Assembly (NCBI GenBank): GCA_934045075.1
Contig: OW203730.1
Location: 9,352,692-9,416,691 of the forward strand
DNA: 64,000 nucleotides
Direction of reading: 5' to 3'
From: Yponomeuta sedellus
Lineage: Eukaryota; Arthropoda; Insecta; Lepidoptera; Yponomeutidae
Made by a program: the position numbers and the translations under genes. Positions 19,601 to 29,371 of this stretch are shown here, one piece after another. The notes beneath the pieces were generated by a model. That model did no database searches. It saw nothing but the letters and a program-made list of their open reading frames with translations, and was not told the origin of the DNA. Position 1 is the stretch's first letter; every line of letters begins with the position of its first letter.

Positions 19601-21245
19601 ATTTACGTACGAGTAATTTCGAGCAGAGAAAGGTAAAGCAATTTGTTTATGTCCATCTCACAAAGGCATCGACACACATTGTAGGTAACATTTGAGAAAT
19701 GAAAGCCTAGTTTCTGTGTGAGAGACTGAATTCCTTATTAGTCCGTGTGACACGTCTCCATCTCCACTAGGAGTGATCGTTGCAAAGACGAACCGTTTTA
19801 TATGACCGTTTTGTGTTCCGCGACGATAGGACCGTTTTACGTTTCATTATAAAGCAGTGCCAGAGACTCTAAAGCAGTGCCAGCGTTCGTTCGTCGCGAG
19901 ACCAGTCCTTAGATTATTTGACGCGGATATGTCCTTTAGTGCTATATTAAAAGAGCCTAGAACGTAATGAGATCATTGCGACGTCGTCGTCGGCTCCTTG
20001 CTCGTTCCGTTCGTTTTGGTCTGTGATACAATAAAGTAATCTTTATGTCTATGAGTATACAGTTGAATATCGTGTAAAACAACTTATTTTTTCCGATGTT
20101 TCGTGATTTCGTCTCGTTCGCACTCGTTTGACCGTCCTCTGCGACTTGCTCGTTCGCATACAATGAAACCAGTTGCGAACGAGGACCGTTTCGAGGACCT
20201 GTTTTCGTTCCAGAAAAAACGGTTGCGTTTCGTCGTCGAAAAATCGGACAACGACCCACTCCTAATCTCCACGGCTTGATCTCCATCAAGCATAAGCTGA
20301 AGCACAAACTTGTACACATTTAAGCCTTGACGAAGTTAAAATGACCTAAGTACAAACGTTTGGTCTTGGTTGGCAAGCTTGTGATGTTCGTACAAAACTG
20401 CTGCAGAGCCAGTATTCTTTTGTTATTAGTTTTGTGATGTCCTGCAGTGCGCGGGTCAGTGCCCGTGAACTCGCATACTGCCCCCTCTTTCTACTAACTC
20501 TGCTGAACTGTTCGGGGTAACTGGAGCGAAACAAAAATAGTGCTCCTACTTATAAAAAAAATTGTACCGAAGGGCATGTGCAGTGGACCTTACTGACAAT
20601 CATAATTGGTCAAATACTCGCTCTCCTTCGGCTTGTAATAAGTGATTCCGCTGGACGGATCAGTGGTTGACTGTGGATATAGCGAAAGGTGCGCTAAACT
20701 TCACTATGTATCGGACACTTGACAGCGTATGAACCTTGTAGTTGCAAAGTCACATGTACACGGGTGTAAAGGTATATGTGCAGTGCTTCCGAATGTAAGT
20801 TTATCGCCAAATTTAATAAGAAGAGGCGAGGAAACTGAGCAACCTCCTGAGAATCCAGAGATGCGTATTCTGCGAATGCCTGTATTGCGATAAAGTTTGT
20901 TTTTGATTACATCGCGGCGCCATAAGCAAAACAAATTGAGTGTATCGACAATCCGATAGGTTGTTTGATTTAAACAACGTTTGTTTCCATTGTCCAATCA
21001 TGTTTTGTATTGAACGCGTGCCGATGAATGAAGTTTTGAGATCATATCTAAATTATAGGGTATTTTGATACTGGGTATGTGATTTGGACATCGTCAGAGG
21101 GGAATGCCTCGGAGCGGTAGAGCTACTTTGTCCTCCGTTGTCCTAGATCTTCTAGCGACTTGATGGTACATATCAGCCAATCATGGGACCGCGTTCATGA
21201 TGATGAAAAAATTTATGTCATTGTTTATAAGTCCTTAATTCTATA
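19601..21245. other. Unique sequence with short repeats, no recognisable gene
   Basis: AAAGCAGTGCCAG occurs twice with a 20-bp period (19851 and 19871). GACCGTTTT-like words recur between 19.8 and 20.2 kb. Two overlapping minus-strand frames lie here (19957-20319, 120 codons; 20084-20317, 77 codons). The 77-codon one is charged and Ser/Arg-rich, but neither is recognisable. Confidence 0.45.
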
Positions 21246-21249
21246 TGAG

Positions 21250-21297
21250 TTATAAACAAACATATTTACAAACTTTCACAATAACGTTAGTGGAATT
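21250..21297 (+). mobile_element. Family R 3'-end fragment
   Basis: AAACATATTTACAAACTTTC followed by ACAATAACGTTAGTGG resembles the terminus CACAAACTTTCGCCTTTATAATATTAGT. Short and decayed. Confidence 0.45.
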
Positions 21298-21384
21298 AAT
21301 TTTGGTAAACTGTGAATTACTCCCCAAACGACCCACACAGTCTAATTAATATCATCTCATTAAGTTGTTTCCTATCTCCTATAC

Positions 21385-21600
21385 ATACGCTGCGCGCGAA
21401 ATCACCCACTCATCTCGCTGATGGTGGTGAAACTTGCGCGCGCGCCGACCTCTGACTCTAGATCCAAGATGGCGGCCGCCTGTCAAACTAAAAACCGCTC
21501 TTACTTTCCTTATTCTAACGATTTGTATTTACTGTTTCATCAGCGCAATTGGTGGACTATTGTATACTTTGGAAAAGGCATTGTTATAAAATTTGGGTAG
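21385..21600 (+). promoter_or_regulatory. CpG-rich patch with AAGATGGCGGC motif and 43-codon frame
   Basis: GCTGCGCGCGAAATC and CTTGCGCGCGCGCCGAC precede CCAAGATGGCGGCCGCC at 21463-21479. The core AAGATGGCGGC is the YY1/pleiohomeotic-type element often found at transcription or translation starts. The ATG at 21468 opens a 43-codon frame (MAAACQTKNRSYF...) ending at 21597-21599. No match is recognised. It could be a first exon or a small-ORF leader, or chance. Confidence 0.35.
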
Positions 21601-21874
21601 CGGCTCACCCGCAATCTCTTTCAATATTCAGACACTAGCTAGGCATTGTTCGGATTTTTTTTATACAAGTTCAGACAAATTGGTGTCTTTGACTAAATAA
21701 TCCAATTTCGACACAAAACAGATACGCACGGCTATGAATTGATTTACTCCCAGTTGGCTGAGTATGAACTTTGATACAATGACATTGAGTCCCGGCAAGG
21801 AGACACTCTGGTCAATTTCGTTAGCGAATAGGCGGGCTGATCGTTTATTATCCTACTTTGTACATTCGTAGGTC

Positions 21875-22035
21875 TAATTAGATTAGATTAGAACTATTTA
21901 TTGTACACACTAGAAAACAAAATACATAAAAAGGCTTACATATCTAACTATTGCCGTATACAATTGGCGGTCTTATCGCTAAAAGCGATCTCTTCCAGAC
22001 AACCTTGGGATGGATAGAACTGAAAGATGAAGAGA
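21875..22035 (-). mobile_element. LINE 3' end (family G)
   Basis: Begins with the tail CTAATTAGATTAGATTAG, then CTATTTATTGTACAC, ACAATTGGCGGTCTTATCGC and AAAGCGATCTCTTCCAGACA. This is the 3' untranslated end of a Jockey-like LINE, whose coding relic is preserved with the same terminus at 47.65-48.55 kb. Confidence 0.8.
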
Positions 22036-22086
22036 GTAGGTAGGTAGGTGTACATGAAGTATATTGGAAGAGTATGTACGTAAACT

Positions 22087-22203
22087 GACTTTGCGGGCAT
22101 GTACCAATGACTTTGTTTAATTTCAAAGTTACGTAAATTTGCGAATTTGTAGTCGCAATACCACACGCTAACGGTGAAGGAAAACATCGGAAACCCGCGG
22201 CTT
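22087..22203 (+). mobile_element. SINE family F, middle to 3' part
   Basis: GCATGTACCAATGACTTTGT, GTCGCAATACCACACGCTAA, GGTGAAGGAAAACATCGGAA. The tRNA-like head is missing. It abuts the family G LINE end upstream. Confidence 0.75.
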
Positions 22204-22660
22204 GGTTGGCTCCGCACGTATTGACTAGTCTTTCCTGTGGGCTAGGCCGACTAAGCTGTCAGGGTGGTATAGGTGCTGGGAAAGCCTACACCATCTATAA
22301 AATCATGTCCCAGGCACTACAGCGTCGGAGTGGTCCCTTCACCCATCTAGTGTGAGTGAAGATACCACTGGACGCTGTATAAATCATCACATTAAGTAGA
22401 TGAAAAAAGGCCAATATTATATTATTACTAATGTATCTTTGTAAATGTATCAACCGGCTTTTAGAGACTAACTCATACGGAACACCGGACCGGAAGATTG
22501 TACACACTTTCAACTTGTACCCTGTCTCGCTCCCCGATAAATTACATGAACCCGATAAATAGGTGCTTTCTAATAACGCGTTAAGACGCTGTATAACAAA
22601 GCCATTTGGTAAGGCGCAAACCTGGGCCTTCATTCTGTTAGTGCAGATAAATAGTCGGTT
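22204..22660. other. Unique sequence with a 112-codon minus-strand frame
   Basis: The frame 22295-22633 ends in HTRWVKGPLRRCSAWDMIL. I do not recognise it. No repeat elsewhere in the window matches, so it may be chance or part of an unfamiliar element. Confidence 0.35.
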
Positions 22661-22671
22661 TTTTATACAAT

Positions 22672-22719
22672 TTCCGTCTAGAAGGTTTAATACACAGGTA
22701 TTAAACCTTCTAGACGGAA
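22672..22719. repeat. Perfect hairpin, 21-bp arms, 6-base loop
   Basis: TTCCGTCTAGAAGGTTTAAT plus A (22672-22692), loop CACAGG, then the exact complement (22699-22719). It lies immediately before a family K fragment. No T run follows, so it is not a bacterial-type terminator. Confidence 0.95.
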
Positions 22720-22721
22720 TT

Positions 22722-22800
22722 AGGCGGGCTTAGACTTAAAGCAGCAATGAAATGAAATCGCGACATTCGTACAATTGTTATTGAACTACAATGCATTAAC
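22722..22800 (-). repeat. Family K fragment
   Basis: TTAGACTTAAAGCAGCAATG and AAATGAAATCGCGACATT are the reverse complement of the family K block at 17.58 kb. Confidence 0.65.
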
Positions 22801-22897
22801 AGGATGTAGGGCTTAAATGATTTTGGATTTTAGTAGGTAATAGAATTCTGAGCCACAAATTGTTACATTGTACGGAGAATGTAACAATAATCATTTG

Positions 22898-22962
22898 ATT
22901 TTACTTAATGACTTGCGATGTTCGCACATCATTATATAATATTAAACGGGTCACATTATTAT
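22898..22962 (+). mobile_element. Family L 5' fragment
   Basis: ACTTAATGACTTGCGATGTT and ATATTAAACGGGTCACATTA match the start of family L at 6.2, 28.0 and 39.65 kb. The core with the GTTACAGTTGCCGTGG block is absent. Confidence 0.6.
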
Positions 22963-24922
22963 TATGTAAGTAATAAATAAATATTTGTATTTAAGCCTGG
23001 GTGGTTGAGTTTGTTTGCAACTAGAAATGATCTTAATGTACTTCTGTTGATGCTTTATTATACCGTTTTTAAAAATCCTAAACCACGAAAGTGCTCTTAG
23101 TTATGAGTACTTTCGTTATGCCACGAAAGTACTCTTAATTTGGCAGACACGTCACCTAACAAAACAAACAATAATTATCAGTCGAATCGCAATTCTCCAC
23201 GAAAATTAACATCGCTGGGTGTATTGTATATCCAACTGCCATTCACACTTTATTCATCTATAAATCCAAAATTTGATTAAATTATTTATTTATACAAATA
23301 TCGAATTTAAAGAAACTCGCCCAGAAACCTGCGCCGGCGGGCGAATTTGCTCTTCGGAATTTACAATAGTACATTACACAAATAGGGTGGTAATACAAAG
23401 AAAGGCCGAGATCGCAGAAGTTTGCGGCCCGAGCTGCAAGCGAGGGACGTAAATATGCGATCGAGAGCTTTCTTTATTACCTCCCGTGTTGTGTACATCT
23501 TTTTATGTCTACACTTGGCCAGAAAGCGGCTTTTTCCGTACGCGCAGCGTGCGGAAAAAGCCACTTTATTGCCAGGTGTGGCATAAAAAATATTACGCTT
23601 CGATCCATCCATTCAAGACGGAGTGAGCGAACTCCTTAAATGGCCGCTTTCGCTCGATGAAGTTTAACGTGTAACCTTTCAGGTAGCCAATAATCCGCGC
23701 AAACAATAGCATTATCGTAAAGAGCTCAGGCCCCGCACGATATTCAATTCAAATACACTTAAACAATTGCCAATTACAGTGAGATACTGAGGTGAACTCC
23801 GCATCTCATGCTGAATTAGTGCCAGGGAAGGGAACTAATGTCTTTTAAACGTATTACAGCGCCTATCGCAAGATCTTCTCAGTAAGTGTGTCGCTAGAGG
23901 CGGCTTGCCTTTTCGTAAATCACGCAGCTCGTATCTGGTATACTTTGTACTTAAACCCCCGTATTGGCTCCGGGCGACTTGCCAGTTCTCTGCCTTATAT
24001 AAATGAATATCCTCTGCTCCCTACCAAGACTAGGCCCATTTAGTGTCTCCAAGCACACAAGCGGAGTTACATGAAACAAATACCGCAAGCACCGCAACCT
24101 TATCATTGTTGTTTATTGTCTTTGGCCTGGGAAACTAAATCAGGGGGTTTCAAAAGGCGTATTAAATCTAATAGATATTTTATTGGGAGTCGGATCGCAA
24201 AATATGGCCGCGATGTAGTTAGTTTACGTTCGTTCGACTGTATTTTATTTAAGCACTTGTATCGGACGACTGGTGAATTTTGGTTTTTCAAGTCTCACCT
24301 GGTGATTCAGTAAGTAGATCGGTATATTTTAAATCGTGATGTCGTAGGTCGCAAATGGTATTTATTCACAAAAAAATCCTACTGAAATTGGTAAAGACTC
24401 CTCTATTTACTCCAATCTACATAACTCATGCTGTAGTAGTTATCTATGTATAGCCAAATGTATCTCAAAACATCTAGTAATGGATTGGACAGGTAAGCGT
24501 TCAACACTTTCAACCTCGAAATAAATGTATTTCGCTAGGCTAAGCTCAGAAGGAATATGGAGAGCAAAATATGGAGGAAACCTAGGGTAACAGTTATTTA
24601 GAATATATTATTGTCTTACCGAACAATATATCGGGCTTAAGAGGTGTCACTGTCAACTGACGTCTACTTTTGGGTTCATAAACTAGACAGTATCAATCTT
24701 GAGCCCACGATCGTCCGAAGCCTCTGTTCCGTTATAAATTATGTCTTAGTTCCCTCGCTCTACGCATCAGATGCGTAGCTAGGGTCATAAGTTCTAGGGC
24801 ACTGGTCGAATGGTATGAACAAATAGCTTATATTATAACGCTAATTCGTGCATACTACTAAGTGCAGCAAAAAAAAAAACTATTAAAACTAGATGGCATA
24901 AATTTATGTCTTTTTAAAATGG
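22963..24922. other. Unique sequence with small hairpins, no gene recognised
   Basis: CACGAAAGTGCTCTTA and CACGAAAGTACTCTTA repeat at 23084 and 23122, with an inverted GAGTACTTTCG between them. An imperfect hairpin of about 73 nt sits at 23511-23583. CTACGCATC-A-GATGCGTAG lies at about 24760-24778. Open frames do not exceed 83 codons and none is recognisable. Confidence 0.45.
23511..23583. repeat. Imperfect long hairpin, pre-miRNA-sized
   Basis: The inner arms GGCTTTTTCCGTACGC and GCGTGCGGAAAAAGCC pair with one mismatch around the loop GCAGC. The pairing continues outward imperfectly through CTACACTTGGCCAGAAAGC and CACTTTATTGCCAGGTGTG. Total length about 73 nt. The loop is small for a microRNA precursor, so a decayed MITE is as likely. 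Confidence 0.6.
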
Positions 24923-24958
24923 ACGTATTGAGATGTCTGAAGAGACATCTCCATACGT
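24923..24958. repeat. Hairpin, 16-bp arms, GAAG loop
   Basis: ACGTATTGAGATGTCT-GAAG-AGACATCTCCATACGT, one mismatch. It is followed 8 bp later by a second hairpin with the same 4-base loop. Confidence 0.95.
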
Positions 24959-24966
24959 GCCAAGAT

Positions 24967-25000
24967 CTACTTGCCGAGATTGAAGAATCTCGGCAAGTAG
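24967..25000. repeat. Perfect hairpin, 15-bp arms, GAAG loop
   Basis: CTACTTGCCGAGATT-GAAG-AATCTCGGCAAGTAG. Arms are perfect; the loop is identical to that of the preceding hairpin although the arm sequences differ. Confidence 0.95.
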
Positions 25001-25004
25001 GTAA

Positions 25005-25950
25005 CAATTTTTTCTACGCAGTTTTTTTTGTTATGCGAATAAACTTTTGTTGTTAAAAAATCTAATATTATTTTTAACACTTTCGATAATAATGGTAAGT
25101 GCACCCTAAATGCTTCTAGGTATGCAGCCTGAAAAAAAACTTTTCTTAATTTGCCCCTCCATCGTTGAAGGTCAGCTAGCTCTTTGAAATGTTGATTATT
25201 TTGTATGACCCTTAATATTTTTTAAAGTATATTCATTTCATTTTTTCCATAGTTAGACACTCGCTCTAAACATATTTGCGTTCAATCATATTAATGGTGA
25301 TATTTAGGTCCCTTGGCCGTGAACATGCAAAAAACGAGAGTTTTGACGGCAAATAAAACGCTTTTACAATAATGATCGGCAAAACGACATGTTTTTTTCA
25401 TTGGTGGCGCTAGTGTTACTGCATGGAGCCCCCTAAGTTAATCGTTTAGTGCGGCAAAATATATACGTAGTTAACAACTGTAGCAGCTTAACAGAGATAA
25501 TAATGACGGCTTCCAAAATTTCCAACCCAGTGGAGATATACCTACAGAATAGCTACGAAGGCCGTGCCCAAGACAGTGGTCCAGGTGACCAGATCCTAGG
25601 TGCGACCCTGTCTCGTATGCATCAAGTTGAAGCTCAAGATGCTTATCAAAGCGGCGCACATTAGTCAGTATTCCCCACGCTGCACCAGGTGGATGCAGTC
25701 TTGTAGCTCTGTTGTCGAGTAGTGAACTCTGCGATAGAGCGTATGAGTTAGACACTGCCGTTAGAGACAAAAACACGTGTGCTGGGGTGGATAGACCAAG
25801 ACCGCAGCAAGTGGAGATGTTTTTGTCAAGTAGATTGAATGTCAACGGTTGAAAAACGTAATTGTAGTAATCGTTTCTCGGCCCCACGATACAGGCTAGG
25901 CCTAGTGTGGGGACTACCGTTACTTCAAAACTTTTTAACAGCCTATGTTG
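25005..25950. other. Unassigned sequence with a 160-codon minus-strand frame
   Basis: The open frame 25471-25953 (minus) is the longest in the window outside the microsatellite and LINE remains, but I cannot match it to a family. The opposite strand at 25449-25664 is also open, and a LINE-type 3' end follows at 25.95 kb on the plus strand. The stretch may therefore be decayed LINE sequence read in the wrong direction. Confidence 0.35.
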
Positions 25951-26025
25951 CATTCATGTACCTACCTCTTTGATTTAAGCATTTGTAAACTTTATGTTAT
26001 GCATGCAACCTTAAATAAATTATTT
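25951..26025 (+). mobile_element. LINE-type 3' end preceding the microsatellite
   Basis: CATTTGTAAACTTTATGTTA then CAACCTTAAATAAATTATTT runs straight into TATTC repeats. A similar AAATAAATATATTCTATTC junction occurs at 51.89 kb. The array therefore probably grew from a LINE tail. Confidence 0.6.
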
Positions 26026-26585
26026 TATTCTATTCTATTCTGTTCTGTTCTGTTCTGTTCTGTTCTGTTCTGTTCTGTTCTGTTCTGTTCTGTTCTGTTC
26101 TGTTCTGTTCTGTTCTGTTCTGTTCTGTTCTGTTCTGTTCTGTTCTGTTCTGTTCTGTTCTGTTCTGTTCTGTTCTGTTCTGTTCTGTTCTGTTCTGTTC
26201 TGTTCTGTTCTGTTCTGTTCTGTTCTGTTCTGTTCTGTTCTGTTCTGTTCTGTTCTGTTCTGTTCTGTTCTGTTCTGTTCTGTTCTGTTCTGTTCTGTTC
26301 TGTTCTGTTCTGTTCTGTTCTGTTCTGTTCTGTTCTGTTCTGTTCTGTTCTGTTCTGTTCTGTTCTGTTCTGTTCTGTTCTGTTCTGTTCTGTTCTGTTC
26401 TGTTCTGTTCTGTTCTGTTCTGTTCTGTTCTGTTCTGTTCTGTTCTGTTCTGTTCTGTTCTGTTCTGTTCTGTTCTGTTCTGTTCTGTTCTGTTCTGTTC
26501 TGTTCTGTTCTGTTCTGTTCTGTTCTGTTCTGTTCTGTTCCGTTCCGTTCCGTTCCGTTCCGTTCTGTTCTGTTCTATTCTATTG
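26026..26585. repeat. Pentanucleotide microsatellite (TGTTC)n, about 560 bp
   Basis: Order of units: TATTC (26026-26040, 2-3 units), 100 uninterrupted TGTTC units (26041-26540), 5 CGTTC units (26541-26565), 2 TGTTC, then TATTC and TATTG. The unit length is not a multiple of three and contains no stop in any register on either strand. It therefore produces long artificial open frames on both strands, coding repeats of FCSVL (plus) and RTEQN (minus). The TATTC units on both edges look like the ancestral unit. Confidence 0.99.
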
Positions 26586-26704
26586 TATTCTTTTAACACC
26601 CTATGTCCCTCATGAGGTACAACGGGATATAAGTAAGTAAGAGGACAGTGTAAGGCGTGAATTAAAACTTAAAATAATTTTATGATAAATAAAATCATAT
26701 TGCT

Positions 26705-27205
26705 GAATATCACATCGTCACACAAATATTATAAAGGCGAACGTTTGTGAGTGTGTATGTTTGTTACTTCTTCACGTCTACACTTCTTCTTCTTCTTCAG
26801 GCCATATTAGTCCACTGCTGGACATAGCCCTCCCCTAACGAACGCCATAGCGCAAGGTTATGCCATCGTTGGGGGGTAATGCCCATAATCCCCACGCTGG
26901 GCATGCGGGTTGGGGATCGCAGTTTGCTAGAAATGTACTGCAGGGGGCGCTGCTGCCCACCCCCCCTGTTTAAGTCCCTTAGTCGCCTTTTACCCACCCG
27001 CGGGAAGAATTTGGGTTGGTGCTATTCTCTAGGCCGACACCACACAGCAGCACGTCTAAACAGCTCGAGCAATTTTAATAAAACTTTGTGTGGAGTTTAG
27101 CAGACACCCTGGATTAACACATAGGCTACGTTTTACTGCGGGAAATGTATTATTCCCATGGGAAAATCGAAAACCGCGGGTAACACCGTGGGGCACCGCT
27201 AGTAA
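26705..27205 (-). mobile_element. Family R repeat, split by an RTE mini-element
   Basis: Left half 26705-26780 (AATATTATAAAGGCGAACGT), right half 27059-27205 (TAACACATAGGCTACGTTTT, CCGCGGGTAACACCGTGG, ending CTAGTAAAAT). Joined across the insertion they give the same order as the intact copy at 13.73 kb on the opposite strand. Confidence 0.85.
26781..27050 (-). mobile_element. RTE mini-element (family B), nested insertion
   Basis: (CTT)n tail, GGCCATATTAGTCCACTGCT, GACACCACACAGCA-type 5' end. Target-site duplication CACGTCTA at 26773-26780 and 27051-27058. It lies inside family R, so it is the younger of the two. The minus-strand frame ends LWRSLGEGYVQQWTNMA before the stop. Confidence 0.9.
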
Positions 27206-27214
27206 AATATATAG

Positions 27215-27330
27215 CTACGTATCATCATCATCATCACCATTTTCACCAGCCATCTGACCCCCACTACAAGAAATAGGCCTCCCTCATGTTTTACCAAGCT
27301 TCGCGGTCTTGTGCCATCCGCATCCAATGA
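27215..27330 (-). mobile_element. Dispersed LINE 3'-end-like repeat with (CAT)n
   Basis: (ATC)n at 27219-27235 is followed by TTTTCACCAGCCATCTGACC and GAAATAGGCCTCCCTCATG. A trinucleotide tail followed by an AGGCCT-CCTC block is typical of lepidopteran LINE 3' ends in reverse. No second copy occurs in this window. Confidence 0.5.
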
Positions 27331-28174
27331 CTCTACGTATAAATGGGTATAAAAAGACCTGCACGGAGTCGTAGGTATTTTTCATTCCACTGAAAAAAGT
27401 TCTCAGTGAGCCACAACGGAAACTTTATAACTTGATGGCGGATTAGGGATATGATACTTTGACAGCGTTCAGTCCTCCATTGCGTACCTAATACGTTGCC
27501 ACTTAATGTTAAGTAGGAACCTAGTTTCCTTTAACATGCTACCATAGACTTGAAGGCTGTATCCTCTCACGCACACACGCTACAAATCTCACGTATCCAC
27601 AACACGCCTCTGCACATTAACCAGCGGGCCTGTCCACTGTAAATCAGTTTGGTGGGACTGTCGGTAACTTCCTACCCTGTCGGCTTTCATGCCTTCATAC
27701 ACACTTGATCGCGCTTTACGCAACATTCGCGTAGGACGTGAGAGGTTGGATAAGCTGTTTATATGATTTAAGATTAAATTGGTTTCCGATGTTGATTTCT
27801 TATTGCTGGACGCCCCGGACTGAGTGGGATAAATGGTTTCCGTCATATTACAGTCATATTGCTTTTAATAGAATCCTAGATTCCGTCGGCGGTGGGTGCC
27901 TTTTCAGCGAGGCTTGGCCACTCAATTATGGGAAACTAGAATCCCAGTACAAAGTTAAATTGAACCAATAAACAGAAATAAAACGTTCAGTATTTCTTAA
28001 TGACTCGCGATGCTCATACATACATTAAACAGTGTAATCGTGATTTTTTATTAGGTAAAGTCGATAAGTCCCGTTTAATACATACCCAACTAATAATGTT
28101 CCTATTCCCACTTTGTACTCGGATGTAACTTTACGACACGATTTTGTATTACGGTGTAAATATTTTTTTTAAAT
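27331..28174. other. Mostly unique; family L fragment at 27990-28085
   Basis: A 77-codon plus frame (27738-27971) and an 85-codon minus frame (27589-27846) are not recognisable. From 27990, TTCTTAATGACTCGCGATGC and ACATTAAACAGTGTAATCGT match family L. The fragment ends GTCCCGTTTAATACATA, a partial inverted copy of its own start. Confidence 0.45.
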
Positions 28175-28517
28175 AGTGGGAGATTTTCTTTTTGAGTATA
28201 AAAAAAGTAGTTCTCAAGAAGTGTGTAGATGGCGCTGAACTGACTACGTTACTAGCCGTGTCCTACGATTTGAGACGATTGATAAACATTGATCGACAAA
28301 ATATTGTTATTTTGTTTTCTTTTCCTTGTAATTTTAACATGTGATGTAAGTGACAAATTACGTAATGTAAGTTCCGTTTTATGATCACAAAAATCCAAGA
28401 GAAATAATAAAAAAATAATGTGGTTTTCCGTACCCTCGCAGTAACTTTCCAAGTTCAGCGCCATCTATCCAGCGACTAGGGAAGTATTTAAAAAACAATA
28501 AAAAGAAAATCCCTCAT
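28175..28517. mobile_element. Foldback element with imperfect terminal arms of about 80 bp
   Basis: The left arm contains GGGAGATTTTCTTTTTGAGT and TAGATGGCGCTGAACT. The right arm contains AAGTTCAGCGCCATCTA and AAAGAAAATCCCTCAT. The arms are complementary with gaps, about 165 bp apart. No target duplication could be fixed. The TAGATGGCGC motif also occurs near 5.3 kb. Confidence 0.7.
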
Positions 28518-29371
28518 TATGTTTGAGTACATACTTCAATCTTATTGTGATTTGTAAATACTCGGCTAAACTATGCCACTGCAACCCCTTTCGGGAATAT
28601 AGACGTGAGAACATGTTATGCTACTGCACATGTCTTTATAAACACTTGTAACATGAATATTCACACGTTTCCTAGTATAGTGAGTTCCATACCACATTAG
28701 ATTCCTTCCACTTTATAAAACAATAGAAATGTTCCCAGCAGATCTAACAAAGCCGCGGCTCTATACATCGTCAGGTCCAAAGCACAAGAACAATGCACAA
28801 CAGAAGATCGTCAGGAACTGGTAACAACCCATACGAGGTTGAATTTAAGAACGGTCGGAATTTGGTTAGATGTAACATCTTGTCGTAGGCAGCTGCTTCA
28901 GCACCTGACCAAGCACCCACACTTCTGTTAATTTTTTTTTATCTTCCTCGTTTTATTGCAACTGTTAGCTGGAACATTTAGCAATAGTTTTGTTTGAATT
29001 CATCCGGGCTTGCAGGGAATGAGGCCACTGTCTCATTCTCTATATATTTTTTTATTATTTTAGTTGGCTTTCAGAATATCTTGGGGTGCTCTCCTTTTCA
29101 GCCTGTTGAAAGTAACTGGGTTTGTCTCTTCTGTTCTGTTAAATAAAACATGTTTGTACCTATATTTTTTTTTATACAAGTCAAGTCTCATATAGGTATT
29201 GCAAGTGATTCATTTTATCCATAGCTCATTTTCTATATAAATGTTATGTATGATTGTCATAAGCGTCTTTTCCTGGTGTCGACAAATGATTTCTAGCCGC
29301 AATCTCAATGTATAAGACCACTTTATCCCCCGTCGGCTTCCCGCCTAATCAGATATCACTATATCCGCGGG
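28518..29371. other. Unique AT-rich sequence, nothing recognised
   Basis: No terminal repeats or conserved frames noticed. T-rich runs at 28.93, 29.05 and 29.16 kb. Confidence 0.4.

Noticed and set aside
22672..22719. Rho-independent terminator
   Set aside because: A strong hairpin, but no T tract follows and the DNA is clearly from an insect nucleus.
25471..25953. 160-codon minus-strand open frame as a host gene
   Set aside because: No recognisable domain, start context or neighbouring exon. The opposite strand is also open and a LINE-type end follows on the plus strand, so it may be a shadow.
25945..26640. Open frames of 231 (plus) and 189 (minus) codons with FCSVL and RTEQN repeats
   Set aside because: They are produced by the stop-free TGTTC pentanucleotide array in every frame; not proteins.
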